This document shows, piece by piece, positions 17,726 to 26,012 of a stretch of 50,301 nucleotides of DNA. A model generated the notes under the pieces. That model was given only the letters and a program-made list of their open reading frames with translations, was not told the DNA's origin and searched no databases. Numbering within the stretch: position 1 is the stretch's first letter; every line of letters starts with the position of its first letter. The position numbers and the translations under genes are program-made. Source of the stretch: Duganella flavida (GTDB taxonomy: Bacteria; Pseudomonadota; Gammaproteobacteria; Burkholderiales; Burkholderiaceae_D); assembly GCF_009857445.1 (NCBI RefSeq), contig NZ_WWCN01000027.1:1425-51725 (forward strand). The letters run 5' to 3'.

Positions 17726-19241
17726 GGTTGGCGCGCAGCTGCGCCGACCGTTCACGGATGGCGGCAAGGTCTTCCTCGCTGATGCGTTGCAGCTGCTTGT
17801 ACATCATCGCCATGCGGTGATTGTTCTCAAGCCGCGCGCGATTGCGGTCCAGAAAATCCCAATACAAGGCATTGTACGGACAGGCGCGCTCGCCCAGGCG
17901 CTGCTTCTTGTCGTAGTGGCAGCCCTTGCAGTAGTCGCTCATGCGGTCGATGTAGGCCGCGCTGGAGACGTAGGGCTTGGTGGCCAGCAGGCCGCCGTCG
18001 GCGTACTGGCTCATGCCCAGCGTGTTGGGCAGTTCCACCCATTCGAAGGCGTCGATATAGATGCCGAGATACCACTGGTGCAGCTGTTGCGGCGATAGGC
18101 CAGCCAGCAGGGAAAAATTCCCGATCACCATCAGCCGGTTAATGTGATGGCTGTGCGCGTGCTCCAGCGACTGGCCGATGGCGCTGGACAGGCAGCGCAT
18201 CTGCGTTTCGCCGTTCCAGAACCACCATGGCAGCGGCGTTTGGTGCTCAAAGACATTCAGCTCTGCATAACCGGGCATGCGATGCCAGTACACACCGCGT
18301 ACATACTCGCGCCAGCCGAGGATTTGTCGGATATAGCCCTCGGCGGCGGCCACCGGCGCGTGACCTTCGCGCCACGCTTGCTGGACGCGTTCGATCACGG
18401 TGCGCGGCGACAGCATCTTCAAGTTCATCGCAAACGACAGCAGTGAGTGGAACAAACGCCAGGCCTTGTAACTCATCGCATCCTGAAAGCGCCCGAAGTT
18501 CGGCAGGGCATGCTCGATGAAGGCTTCCAGCTGCACCAGCGCTTCGTCGCGATCAAGCGGCCAGCGAAAATGGCCGGCCTGTGGCTGGCCAAAACTGCGT
18601 ACGCCGGCCTTCTCGATGCTGGCCCACAGCTCGCTGTGATCGTGGACAGGTCTTGAATCTGCAGGCTCCCACGGCGTACCTGGCCACGCCTCGCGATTGT
18701 CCTGATCGAAGTTCCAGCGGCCGCCGGATGGCGCGCCAGTGGCGCTGACCATCACGCCATGCCGCACCCGCATCTGGCGGTAAAAGTGCTCCATCACCCA
18801 GCTGCTGCGCTGGCCGAAAATGCTGGCGGCTTCGTCGCGCGCGCTGTAGAAGTGTTCCGTGTCGGCCATCGCGGTGCGGATCGGCAGGTTGCGCGCGTAA
18901 TCGTGCAGTTGCTGGTCCAGCCGCCATTCATCCGGCGCTTGCCATTCCAGCGCCTTGGCGCGGTAGGTGGCGATCAGCGCGTTGAGATTGTCCGGCAAGG
19001 ACTGTAAATTATCGGCATCGTCGATTGTCAGGTAATGGACTTGATGGCCGTCCGCGTGCAGCCGTGAAGAGAACGCGCGCATGGCGGCGAAAATGGCGAT
19101 GATTTTTTGCGCGTGATGCAGGACGTAGTCAGTTTCCTGTCTTACCTCCATCATCACGTACACCACGTCTTTGCGGACGTGCTGGTACCAACTGTGTTCG
19201 CAATTCAGTTGATCGCCAAGGATCAGGCGCAATGTGGTCAT
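17712..19241 (-). CDS. Iron-sulfur cryptochrome/photolyase (FeS-BCP, PhrB-like, 509 aa)
   Basis: The protein starts TTLRLILGDQLN, as in the deoxyribodipyrimidine photolyase-related family, and has FAD-domain phrases GGRWNFDQDNR, LPNFGRFQDAMS and AHSHHINRLMVIGNFSLL. Four cysteines sit at 350 (RCLSS), 438 and 441 (YCKGCHY) and 454 (ACPYN). As I recall, this is the same numbering as the [4Fe-4S] ligands of Agrobacterium PhrB. It probably repairs (6-4) photoproducts in blue light or acts as a photoreceptor. It is the last gene of the nine-gene operon and overlaps the SnoaL-like gene by four bases (ATGA). Confidence 0.92.
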   Translation of the reverse strand: MTTLRLILGDQLNCEHSWYQHVRKDVVYVMMEVRQETDYVLHHAQKIIAIFAAMRAFSSRLHADGHQVHYLTIDDADNLQSLPDNLNALIATYRAKALEWQAPDEWRLDQQLHDYARNLPIRTAMADTEHFYSARDEAASIFGQRSSWVMEHFYRQMRVRHGVMVSATGAPSGGRWNFDQDNREAWPGTPWEPADSRPVHDHSELWASIEKAGVRSFGQPQAGHFRWPLDRDEALVQLEAFIEHALPNFGRFQDAMSYKAWRLFHSLLSFAMNLKMLSPRTVIERVQQAWREGHAPVAAAEGYIRQILGWREYVRGVYWHRMPGYAELNVFEHQTPLPWWFWNGETQMRCLSSAIGQSLEHAHSHHINRLMVIGNFSLLAGLSPQQLHQWYLGIYIDAFEWVELPNTLGMSQYADGGLLATKPYVSSAAYIDRMSDYCKGCHYDKKQRLGERACPYNALYWDFLDRNRARLENNHRMAMMYKQLQRISEEDLAAIRERSAQLRANLNAA

Positions 19242-19657
19242 GTTGTGGCAGCGAAGCGGCGTCGTAGCCAGCGGATCGGCGCGCCGACCACCGGCAGCTT
19301 TTGCAGCAGCTCTTCCGCCGCATCCCAGTAGTCGCGGTGCAGCGTCACCAGGCCTTCGTCGTTGAAGCGGAAGTGCGATGCGCCGACTACCTCGTACACG
19401 CGGCCGCGCAACGTGCAGACAAAGGTCCAGGTGGCAAACGCCTGCTGGCCTTGCGCGATGCGTTCCTTGATGATGAAGTGCGGATTCTCGCTGTGCACGA
19501 ACATGTGACGCATGATGGTTTCAATCGCCGCTACGCCGCGCACATCGTTGAAGGGATCGCGGAAATGGGCGTCGGCCGCGTACAGTTCACCGGCGCGGGC
19601 GATGCTGTGCGGCGTCATCGTGGCGTACCAGTCGAGCAGGTCGTCTAGCTTGGTCAT
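19238..19657 (-). CDS. SnoaL/NTF2-like fold protein (139 aa)
   Basis: The sequence has the NTF2-like cone pattern: LLDWYATMTPHSIARAGELY, ADAHFRDPFNDVRG, then beta strands with FATWTFVCTLRGR and SHFRFNDEGLVTLHRDYWDA. No catalytic residues can be assigned. A gene of this type commonly sits between the SDR and photolyase genes in related clusters. It is translationally coupled on both sides by four-base overlaps with the SDR gene upstream and the photolyase gene downstream. Confidence 0.8.
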   Translation of the reverse strand: MTKLDDLLDWYATMTPHSIARAGELYAADAHFRDPFNDVRGVAAIETIMRHMFVHSENPHFIIKERIAQGQQAFATWTFVCTLRGRVYEVVGASHFRFNDEGLVTLHRDYWDAAEELLQKLPVVGAPIRWLRRRFAATT

Positions 19658-20430
19658 GGGTGTACCAGTCGTGAAATCAGCGGGAAGCGCAGGCGGTAGG
19701 GCAGCCAGCGCAGTAGCTTGAGCGCCAGCGTGAAGCGGCGTGGGAAGTGTATCTCGAAACGTCCGGATGCAAGGCCGCGGTGGATGGCGCGCGCCGCCGC
19801 CTGCGGTGTTTGCAGGGCCGGCATAGCGAAATTATTCTTGGCCGTCAGCGGTGTTTGCACAAAGCCGGGATTAATCAGGTAGACGCTCAGGCCGCGCGGG
19901 CGCAGGTCCACATACAGCAGTTCGGCCAGATTGATCAGCGCCGCCTTGCTGGGACCATACACACTGGCGTTAGGTAGGCCAAGATAGCCCGCTACGCTGG
20001 CAACGATGGCGATACCGCCGCTGCCTCGCGCCAGCATGGCCGGTAGCACGGTGGACAAACCGGTGTAGACGCTGCCCAGGTTAGTCTGCAGTGTGCGTGC
20101 AGCGCCTTCTGGATCGACTTCCCAGCTGCGTTCGGGATGGTATTCGGCGGCGCAGAACACAATCAAATCAATGCCGCCGAATTGCTGGCAGATTTGCGCG
20201 TGGCGTTCCTGCCATGCTTGCGTATCGAGGATGTCGAGCGGCGCCACCAGTGCTTGCGGATGGCCGCCGGCGACCGCTTGCAAACGGTCGATGCGGCGTG
20301 CCGACAGGGCTACCCACGCACCTTCCTGCAAGGCGTCCTGCACCAGCGCCGCGCCAATACCGCTGGACGCACCGATCACCCAGACCCGCAAGCCGGTCCA
20401 GTCGCGCAATGGAAGGTTCAAGGGCTGCAT
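19654..20430 (-). CDS. Short-chain dehydrogenase/reductase (258 aa)
   Basis: This is a classical SDR. The nucleotide motif is GASSGIG (residues 20-26), the NNAG-equivalent is CAAEYHP, and the catalytic triad is suggested by IVASVAGYLGLPNASVYGPSKAAL (Ser, Tyr-x3-Lys, shown as separate elements SVAGYLG and YGPSK). The C-terminal basic, hydrophobic tail (LKLLRWLPYRLRFPLISRL) suggests membrane association. The substrate is probably a lipid-derived alcohol or ketone, given the neighbours. GGAGG lies upstream of the ATG. The start overlaps the end of the DUF3833 gene by 13 bases. Confidence 0.88.
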   Translation of the reverse strand: MQPLNLPLRDWTGLRVWVIGASSGIGAALVQDALQEGAWVALSARRIDRLQAVAGGHPQALVAPLDILDTQAWQERHAQICQQFGGIDLIVFCAAEYHPERSWEVDPEGAARTLQTNLGSVYTGLSTVLPAMLARGSGGIAIVASVAGYLGLPNASVYGPSKAALINLAELLYVDLRPRGLSVYLINPGFVQTPLTAKNNFAMPALQTPQAAARAIHRGLASGRFEIHFPRRFTLALKLLRWLPYRLRFPLISRLVHP

Positions 20431-20951
20431 GCGCGCCTCCGGAATGTCAGTGTCACTTGGCCGAGTTCTATGCCGAACTTGCGCATGCTGGCGCGGTTCA
20501 TCATGGTGCAGCGGTCGATCAGGAACATCCAGTCGTCAAACTGCATTTCGTAAGTGGTGCCGTCGACCGGCAGTAGCAAGGTGTATTGCCAGCGCAGCGC
20601 GTTGCCGGCCACTTCGCCTTGCGCTTCACCTTTCACGTCGGCGGCGGTGCCGTGCCACAGGCCATCGCCGCCGCGTACCAGATGCCAAACGCGCTGCTGC
20701 TTGCTGCCATCGTCGTAGTGGAAGCGTTCATCCAGCGTCAGCTTGTTTTGATCTTGCACGCCGATGATTTCGACGTGGAAGCGCTTGGCGACTTCGCCAT
20801 TCCGGCGCTGGAACATGCCCCACGCATCGGTGGTGCCGTTGAAGTACTCGGCCAGGTCCAGCGCCGGCGTCACGCTCCGGTATTGCTGGACATCGGGACC
20901 GGCGCAGCCAGCCAGCAGGACTGCCAGCACTGCCATCTGTTGCAGTTTCAT
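20418..20951 (-). CDS. DUF3833 family lipoprotein (177 aa)
   Basis: The lipobox VLLAGC gives Cys16 after a short signal (MKLQQMAVLAVLLAGC). Family landmarks are ALDLAEYFNGTTDAWGMFQR, FHYDDGSKQQRVWHL, WQYTLLLPVDGTTYEMQFDD and MMNRASMRKFGI. The function of DUF3833 is unknown; it recurs with Cfa-like, DUF1365 and FAD oxidoreductase genes. The ATG at 20951 follows GAGGAG. The start overlaps the MFS stop by four bases. Longer in-frame readings into the MFS gene are discounted. Confidence 0.85.
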   Translation of the reverse strand: MKLQQMAVLAVLLAGCAGPDVQQYRSVTPALDLAEYFNGTTDAWGMFQRRNGEVAKRFHVEIIGVQDQNKLTLDERFHYDDGSKQQRVWHLVRGGDGLWHGTAADVKGEAQGEVAGNALRWQYTLLLPVDGTTYEMQFDDWMFLIDRCTMMNRASMRKFGIELGQVTLTFRRRACSP

Positions 20952-22150
20952 GTGGGACTCCTCAAGGTCGCAAGGACCAGCAATTTGAGCAGGCAAGGGA
21001 AAACGGCGTAAGTCATCACCAGGCCGGTACTGGCGCCTGCGCCAGGGGCGTAATCCAGCCATGACAGCAGCGGTAGCGTCAGGCCGGCCAGCGCCAGGGC
21101 CAGCTTGCCCAGCAGAGTAAATAAGCCGAAGCCGGCGCCGGGCCCGAGACGGTCGCCCAGCGCGCTTGCCAGCAGCACCGGTGGCAGCGCCAGGTCGGCG
21201 CCCAGCGCTGCGCCGGCGGCGATGCAGACAGCGCCATACGGCAGCACGTCGCCCGGGCCGAGCAGCGCCGCGCCGCAGAAGCCCAGTACGGACAGCAGCA
21301 TGCCGAACCGCCAGCATTGCCGCGGTCCGTGCCTGCGGGCCAGCGCCGTCCACACTGGCAGCGCGCAGGCCGCCGCACCGAAATAGCAGGCGAGGAAGAC
21401 GCCGGACAGGTGCGGCGCAGCCAGCTGGTCGCTGATGTAAAACAGTGCCAGTGTGGCTGGAATAGCGATGGCTAACGCGTTGATAAAGTAGGGCAGCAGG
21501 AGTGCGCGCAGCGGGCGGTTGCTGGCTATGGCGCGCAGTGTGGCGCGCCAGTCGGCGTTGTTGCTGCTGTCACCGCGTTGCGCCGGCGCTGGCGCATAGC
21601 GCAGCAATGCCAGTGTCGCTACTGCCAGCAGTACCGCAAAGGCCACGCTGTAGGCGGCCAGGCGGGGGCGGACTTGCGCCGCATCCTGGGCCAGGATCGC
21701 TGCCGGCACGAGGCTGGCGGCCAGCATGCCGGCCAGTCCCATGCCTTCGCGCCAGGCGATAGGGCCTAGCCCTTCAGGCAGGCGTGCGCCCCACGCCAGA
21801 TAAGCGATGTTGACCAGGCTGTGTGCGCCGTAAGCGATCACCAGCATCAGTGCCAGCCATGCGGCCGGTGAGATGGCGGGCGGCGGCAGCCATAGTGCGG
21901 CAAATGCCAGCGCAAGCACGGCCGCGCCGAGCGCCATCCAGCGCCGCTGTTGCGCTTGCGCGCGGTCGAGCAGGTGGCCGAGCAGCGGATCTTGCAGCAT
22001 GTCGAGCAGCCGCGCGGCAAACAGCACGCCACCCAGCGGTGCCAGCGCGACGCCGAGATGCGTGGCGTAATAGGCAGGCAGTTGCACGAACAGCGGCAGC
22101 GCCGCCATCGCCAGCGGTGCGCCCAGCAGGCCGTAGGCGGCGTTGCTCAT
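20948..22150 (-). CDS. MFS_2 (GPH/melibiose-symporter-like) transporter (400 aa)
   Basis: The protein is almost entirely hydrophobic, with about twelve helices. The N-terminal phrases LLGAPLAMAALPLFVQLPAY and LFAARLLDMLQDPLLGHLLD match the glycoside-pentoside-hexuronide cation symporter-like group. The motif DP in QDPLLGHLLDR resembles the conserved loop 2-3 signature. In clusters of this type the transporter is assumed to act on lipid intermediates or export, but no substrate is known. It overlaps both neighbours by four bases. Confidence 0.83.
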   Translation of the reverse strand: MSNAAYGLLGAPLAMAALPLFVQLPAYYATHLGVALAPLGGVLFAARLLDMLQDPLLGHLLDRAQAQQRRWMALGAAVLALAFAALWLPPPAISPAAWLALMLVIAYGAHSLVNIAYLAWGARLPEGLGPIAWREGMGLAGMLAASLVPAAILAQDAAQVRPRLAAYSVAFAVLLAVATLALLRYAPAPAQRGDSSNNADWRATLRAIASNRPLRALLLPYFINALAIAIPATLALFYISDQLAAPHLSGVFLACYFGAAACALPVWTALARRHGPRQCWRFGMLLSVLGFCGAALLGPGDVLPYGAVCIAAGAALGADLALPPVLLASALGDRLGPGAGFGLFTLLGKLALALAGLTLPLLSWLDYAPGAGASTGLVMTYAVFPCLLKLLVLATLRSPT

Positions 22151-22710
22151 GGCTGCGCTCCGATCAGGCGCTGGCGCAGCCGTTGGTCGCGGCTGTCCGG
22201 GTTGAGCCAGATGTCGAAGAATGCGCGCGCCAGCGCCTCATCATTCACTTCGGCCAGCAGGCGCTGGCGATCGTACAGGCGCATGCCGCTGCCGGGCAGG
22301 TAGACGCCGGTGAGTTCGTCGCCGTCAGCGACATCGACGAAGGCGGTGTTGAGCAGCGCCTCCCAGCGCGTCAGTGTGGGGGCGGGCAGCGGCGCAGGAC
22401 TGAGGCGGCGGATTTCGTCGATGCTGGTGCGGACCAGTCGCTCGCGGCTGATGCTACGGTAGTAGCTCAGTTGTAGTGCGAACGGTTGCGCGGCGTCGAA
22501 CGGCCGGCTGGCCGACCACAATGTGGCGCGGTAGATGCGCAGGCCGAACCACGTCATGTCGCCGCCGCCCAGCGCTTGCGCCTGCGGCAGCAATGCGCGC
22601 CAGTCGGCGACGCCCGCCGTCGCATTGGCCGCTGCCATGAACGCGCACAGCAGTGCAGCGCCCAGCAAGCGGCGGCGCTTAGCGCTTGTGCAGGAGGAAT
22701 TGAACCACAT
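22147..22710 (-). CDS. Chalcone isomerase-like family protein (187 aa)
   Basis: A signal peptide (basic KRRR then LLGAALLCAFMAAANATA) leads into a chalcone-isomerase-like domain: GGGDMTWFGLRIYRATLWS, FALQLSYYRSISRERLVRTS, FVDVADGDELTGVYLPG and FFDIWLNPDS. Bacterial members are periplasmic and not true chalcone isomerases; a fatty-acid-binding role has been suggested. The ATG at 22710 has GAGGG upstream and lies 32 bases inside the 3' end of the Cfa-like gene. A later start would cut the signal peptide. Confidence 0.82.
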   Translation of the reverse strand: MWFNSSCTSAKRRRLLGAALLCAFMAAANATAGVADWRALLPQAQALGGGDMTWFGLRIYRATLWSASRPFDAAQPFALQLSYYRSISRERLVRTSIDEIRRLSPAPLPAPTLTRWEALLNTAFVDVADGDELTGVYLPGSGMRLYDRQRLLAEVNDEALARAFFDIWLNPDSRDQRLRQRLIGAQP

Positions 22711-23884
22711 CGGTACGGCCCTCGTCGAAAGCAGCTTCGCAGTATGCGAAATACAGGTCCCAGATGCGCATGAAATGGGTATCGAAGCCTTGCGCCATCA
22801 CTTGCGTGCGGGCCGCATGGTAGTCGCTGCGCCAGCGCCGCAACGTCTCTGCATAATCGCGGCCGAACGCGTAGTGCTCTGCGCAAGGCAGGCCGGCGCG
22901 CGCGGCGTGATCTTCAAAGCGCTCAACGCTGGGCAGCATCCCGCCCGGGAAGATGTACTGCTGGATGAAGTCGGTGCTGCTGCGATATCGCGGGAAGTGG
23001 CGCTCGTCGATGGTGATCGACTGCACCAGCGCTTTGCCGCCGGGCTTGAGCCGCGCCTGCACTGTGTCGAAATACTGCGGCCAGAAACGCTCGCCGACCG
23101 CTTCGAACATTTCGATCGATACTACCGCGTCATAGCTGCCGCTGATGTCGCGGTAGTCGCGCAACTCCAGCTGCGCCAGCGACTCCAGTCCCGCTGCGGC
23201 GATACGTTCCTGCGCGATCTTCAGTTGCGATGGCGAGATGGTCAGCCCGTGCACATGGATGCCCTGGCGCGCCGCGTGTTCCGCGAAACCGCCCCAGCCG
23301 CAGCCGATCTCCAGTACCCGATCGCCGGCGCGCAGGCCCAGCGTATTGATCACGCGCTGGTATTTGCGGTGCTGCGCCTGTTCCAGCGGCAGCGTGTAGT
23401 CGCCATCGAAAATGGCGGCTGAATAGGTCCAGCTGCGGTCCAGCCACAGGCGATAGAAGTCATTGCCGATGTCGTAGTGACTATGGATGTTGCGGCGGCT
23501 GCCGTTGCGCGTGTTCGGACGCAGCCAGTGACGCAGCCGGTACCAGCAACGCGCCAGCAGGCCGCCGAATACGGCCGGCTCCAGCGCCGCTTCATTGCGC
23601 AGCGCCAGCCGCAGCAGCGCGACCAGATCCGGGCTGTCGATCCAGCCGGCGCCCCAGGCTTCGCCCAGGCCGATATCGCCGGCGCGCAGAATGCTGGCGC
23701 AGGCACGCCAGTCATGCACTTCCAGCGTGGCGCCGGGGCCGGTGTGAGCGTCGCCAAACACCATGCGGGTGTGGTCTGGCGTAATCAGCTCCAGGTGGCC
23801 GTGGCGGAGGCGGCCCAGCAGATTCAGGAACAGACGGGCGGTGGCTGGCGCGGTCTGTAGCGTAGTCGGCAGCGTGCGGTTCAT
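22679..23884 (-). CDS. Cyclopropane-fatty-acyl-phospholipid synthase family methyltransferase (401 aa)
   Basis: The SAM-binding motif is VLEIGCGWGGFAEHAARQG, and other Cfa landmarks are HYDIGNDFYRLWLD, MTYS-equivalent WTYSAAIFDGD, GLTISPSQLKIAQERI, SIEMFEAVGERFWPQYF and FIQQYIFPGGMLPS. The length and the N-terminal domain (SCP2-like) are normal for Cfa. It methylates or cyclopropanates unsaturated acyl chains of phospholipids. In sigmaE-type clusters a paralogue works in furan or methyl-branched fatty acid formation, which the neighbours here also suggest. The ATG at 23884 follows GAGGAG. The ATGA overlaps the DUF1365 stop. Confidence 0.9.
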   Translation of the reverse strand: MNRTLPTTLQTAPATARLFLNLLGRLRHGHLELITPDHTRMVFGDAHTGPGATLEVHDWRACASILRAGDIGLGEAWGAGWIDSPDLVALLRLALRNEAALEPAVFGGLLARCWYRLRHWLRPNTRNGSRRNIHSHYDIGNDFYRLWLDRSWTYSAAIFDGDYTLPLEQAQHRKYQRVINTLGLRAGDRVLEIGCGWGGFAEHAARQGIHVHGLTISPSQLKIAQERIAAAGLESLAQLELRDYRDISGSYDAVVSIEMFEAVGERFWPQYFDTVQARLKPGGKALVQSITIDERHFPRYRSSTDFIQQYIFPGGMLPSVERFEDHAARAGLPCAEHYAFGRDYAETLRRWRSDYHAARTQVMAQGFDTHFMRIWDLYFAYCEAAFDEGRTDVVQFLLHKR

Positions 23885-24663
23885 CGGAGCGGCTCCTCGT
23901 GGACGGTGGTGTGGGTGGTGGAACGCGGCGGCTTGCGGAAGAAAGGCACGCCCTTGATCCAGAGACGCAATGCCTGCCAGTGAATGCGGAATACGACGCC
24001 TATGCCCAGCAGCGGATAGCGCAGCAGCGCTGCAGCCAGCGCGCGGTCGCGCATGGGCTCGACACGGCCGGCCAGCGCGGTGCGGATCAGCAGGCCTTGC
24101 TCGTCGTAATAATCGATGCTGGTGCGCGCTTGCGCGGCGGCCAGGTGAAAGCGGAAGCGATAGTCGCCGGTCACTTGGCAAAACGGCGAGACGTGCATCT
24201 GCTTGACGCAGGTGGCGACGCCGTCATCGCTGACTTGCAGCAGGTAGCGGTGAGTCTCGCCGAAGGTGTTATTGACCTCGGCCAGCACGGCGCGCAACCG
24301 GCCTGCGCTATCGTGGCAATGCCAGAAACTGACCGGGTTGAAGGCGTAGCCCAGCACGCGCGGGAAGGTTTGCAGCCAGATCTCGCCATCGGCTGCGATG
24401 CCGTGCGCGCTGAGCAAACCCCGCATCCATTGTTCAAGGCTGGAGCCATCGCGCGGACCGTAATCGCGGGTGCGTAGCGACAGCGGGCGGCGGCGGTCAA
24501 CGCCGAACCAGCGCAACTGGCATTCTTCCAGCCGTGCCAGGTTCAGTCGCACATAGAACACCGGATAAACAAAGCGATGCAGCACGGGACGCAAGCGCGC
24601 ATGCATCACGCGTGCATGGATCAATTGCGCTGGCGCGTCCGGCCTCATGGCAGCGTCGTCCAT
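23881..24663 (-). CDS. DUF1365 family protein (260 aa)
   Basis: Family phrases are present: RVMHARLRPVLHRFVYPVFY near the N-terminus, DGEIWLQTFPRVLGYAFNPV, SFWHCHDSAGRLRAVLAEVNN, THRYLLQVSDDG and KQMHVSPFCQVTGDYRFRF. The biochemical role is unknown. The gene almost always lies between an FAD oxidoreductase and a Cfa-like methyltransferase, as here. It overlaps the FAD oxidoreductase by 19 bases and the Cfa-like gene by four. Confidence 0.88.
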   Translation of the reverse strand: MDDAAMRPDAPAQLIHARVMHARLRPVLHRFVYPVFYVRLNLARLEECQLRWFGVDRRRPLSLRTRDYGPRDGSSLEQWMRGLLSAHGIAADGEIWLQTFPRVLGYAFNPVSFWHCHDSAGRLRAVLAEVNNTFGETHRYLLQVSDDGVATCVKQMHVSPFCQVTGDYRFRFHLAAAQARTSIDYYDEQGLLIRTALAGRVEPMRDRALAAALLRYPLLGIGVVFRIHWQALRLWIKGVPFFRKPPRSTTHTTVHEEPLR

Positions 24664-25925
24664 GCTGGGGCTGCATCGAAGGCTTGGGCGATGCGCAACG
24701 CGGATTTCAATCCGTCTTCATGGAAGCCGTAGCCGGTCCAGGCACCGGCGTACCAGACGCCACCGCCGCCCTGAATCTGCGGCAGCGCGCGCTGGGCGTC
24801 GATGGCCGGCTGGTCCATGATCGGATGTTCGTATTCAAAGCGCGCCAGCACTGATGCCGCTTCCGGTGGCGCCGGCGGATTGAGGGTGACCACCACGGGC
24901 TGGCTGAACGGCAGGCTTTGTAGCTGGTTCAGCCAATAGCTGACGCATACCGGCTGTTGGCCGTCGGCCTGGCGCGACGACAGATAATTCCATGCCGACC
25001 ATACCTTGCGCCGTTGTGGCATCAGGCGTGCGTCGGTGTGCAGCCATGCGGTGTTCGGCTGGTAGCGCACCGCGCCGAGAATGGCGCGTTCGCTGTCGCT
25101 GGCGTCGGCCAGTATGGCTAGCGTGGTTGGGGCGTGCGTGGCGAAGACCACCGCATCGAACACGTCGGTTTGCTCGCCATGGCTGACGATGGCCTGGCCG
25201 TTTTCGCGGCGCACGCTGGTGACTGGCGTATTCAGGCGACAGTCGGGCAGGGTGGCGGCGATGGCCTCAACGTAATGGCGCGAGCCGCCGCGCACGGTGC
25301 GCCACTGCGGCCGGCCATTCACTTGCAGCAGGGCGTGGTTGAGGCAGAAGCGCAGGAAAGTCGCCGCCGGAAAACGCAAAATGTCTTGCGGCGAGCTGGA
25401 CCAGATGGCCGCCGCCATCGGCAGCAGGTAGGCGTCGCGGAACAGATTGCCGTAGCGGTGGTGCGCCAGCAGCTGTTCCAGCGTGGCGCCGTCGGACTCG
25501 CATTCGGCCAGCGCTTGCTCGGCGCGGCCGTTGAAATGCAGGATATCGCGCAGCATGCGCAGGAAGGCGGGCGAAGCGATGCGGTGGCGCTGGGCGAATA
25601 CCGTGTCGAGATTGGTACCGGCCCATTCCAGCGCGCCATTGTCCATCGACACGCCAAACGACATATCGCTGGCGATGCTGGCCACGCCCAGCTCATCGAA
25701 TAAAGCGATCAGATTGGGATAGGTTTTTTCGTTGTAGACCAAAAAGCCGGTATCCACCGCGCAGCGCTGGCCGTCCAGTTCGATATCGACCGTGTTGGCG
25801 TGGCCGCCCAGATAGCGGCCTGCCTCGAACAGCACCACGTCGTGGCGGCGGTTCAGGAAGTAGGCGGAGGCCAGCCCGGCGATCCCGGCGCCGATCACGG
25901 CAATGCGTTTGCGCGCTGTATTCAT
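24645..25925 (-). CDS. FAD-dependent amine-oxidase-like oxidoreductase (426 aa)
   Basis: The Rossmann FAD motif is AVIGAGIAGLASAYFLN at about residues 9-25, followed by the GG doublet (RYLGGHANTVDIELDG) and VDTGFLVYNEKTYPN. The C-terminal FAD-binding phrase is GVWYAGAWTGYGFHEDGLKS. It is the UfaA-like protein heading lipid-modification operons with DUF1365 and Cfa-type enzymes. A desaturase or oxidase reaction on fatty acyl chains is likely but inferred. It is the first gene of the nine-gene unit, facing the TetR gene. No strong ribosome site is seen before the ATG. Confidence 0.87.
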   Translation of the reverse strand: MNTARKRIAVIGAGIAGLASAYFLNRRHDVVLFEAGRYLGGHANTVDIELDGQRCAVDTGFLVYNEKTYPNLIALFDELGVASIASDMSFGVSMDNGALEWAGTNLDTVFAQRHRIASPAFLRMLRDILHFNGRAEQALAECESDGATLEQLLAHHRYGNLFRDAYLLPMAAAIWSSSPQDILRFPAATFLRFCLNHALLQVNGRPQWRTVRGGSRHYVEAIAATLPDCRLNTPVTSVRRENGQAIVSHGEQTDVFDAVVFATHAPTTLAILADASDSERAILGAVRYQPNTAWLHTDARLMPQRRKVWSAWNYLSSRQADGQQPVCVSYWLNQLQSLPFSQPVVVTLNPPAPPEAASVLARFEYEHPIMDQPAIDAQRALPQIQGGGGVWYAGAWTGYGFHEDGLKSALRIAQAFDAAPAWTTLP

Positions 25926-25932
25926 AAATGTT

Positions 25933-25961
25933 TTGAACTGTTTTTATACCGACGTGATAAT
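25933..25961 (+). promoter_or_regulatory. Candidate promoter of the tetR-like gene
   Basis: TTGAAC (25933-25938) and GATAAT (25956-25961) have the ideal 17-bp spacing. The expected transcript start near 25968 lies just before the palindrome at 25985-26000. Confidence 0.55.
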
Positions 25962-25984
25962 ATTACTACTAACAAATCAGAAAC

Positions 25985-26000
25985 GCTACTGATTAGTAGC
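25985..26000. promoter_or_regulatory. Palindromic operator candidate GCTACTGATTAGTAGC
   Basis: Six-base arms GCTACT/AGTAGC flank GATT. The dyad lies in the 87-bp divergent interval between the lipid/photolyase operon and the TetR gene, downstream of the tetR promoter. This is the usual place for an autoregulatory TetR site that could also control the operon. Confidence 0.55.
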
Positions 26001-26012
26001 GAAAATTTACCA

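Noticed and set aside
25926..26012. SigmaE (ECF11)-type promoter for the lipid/photolyase operon
   Set aside because: On the minus strand TGATTT and CGTC occur about 19 bases apart, but neither matches the expected TGATCC/CGTA boxes well enough to call.
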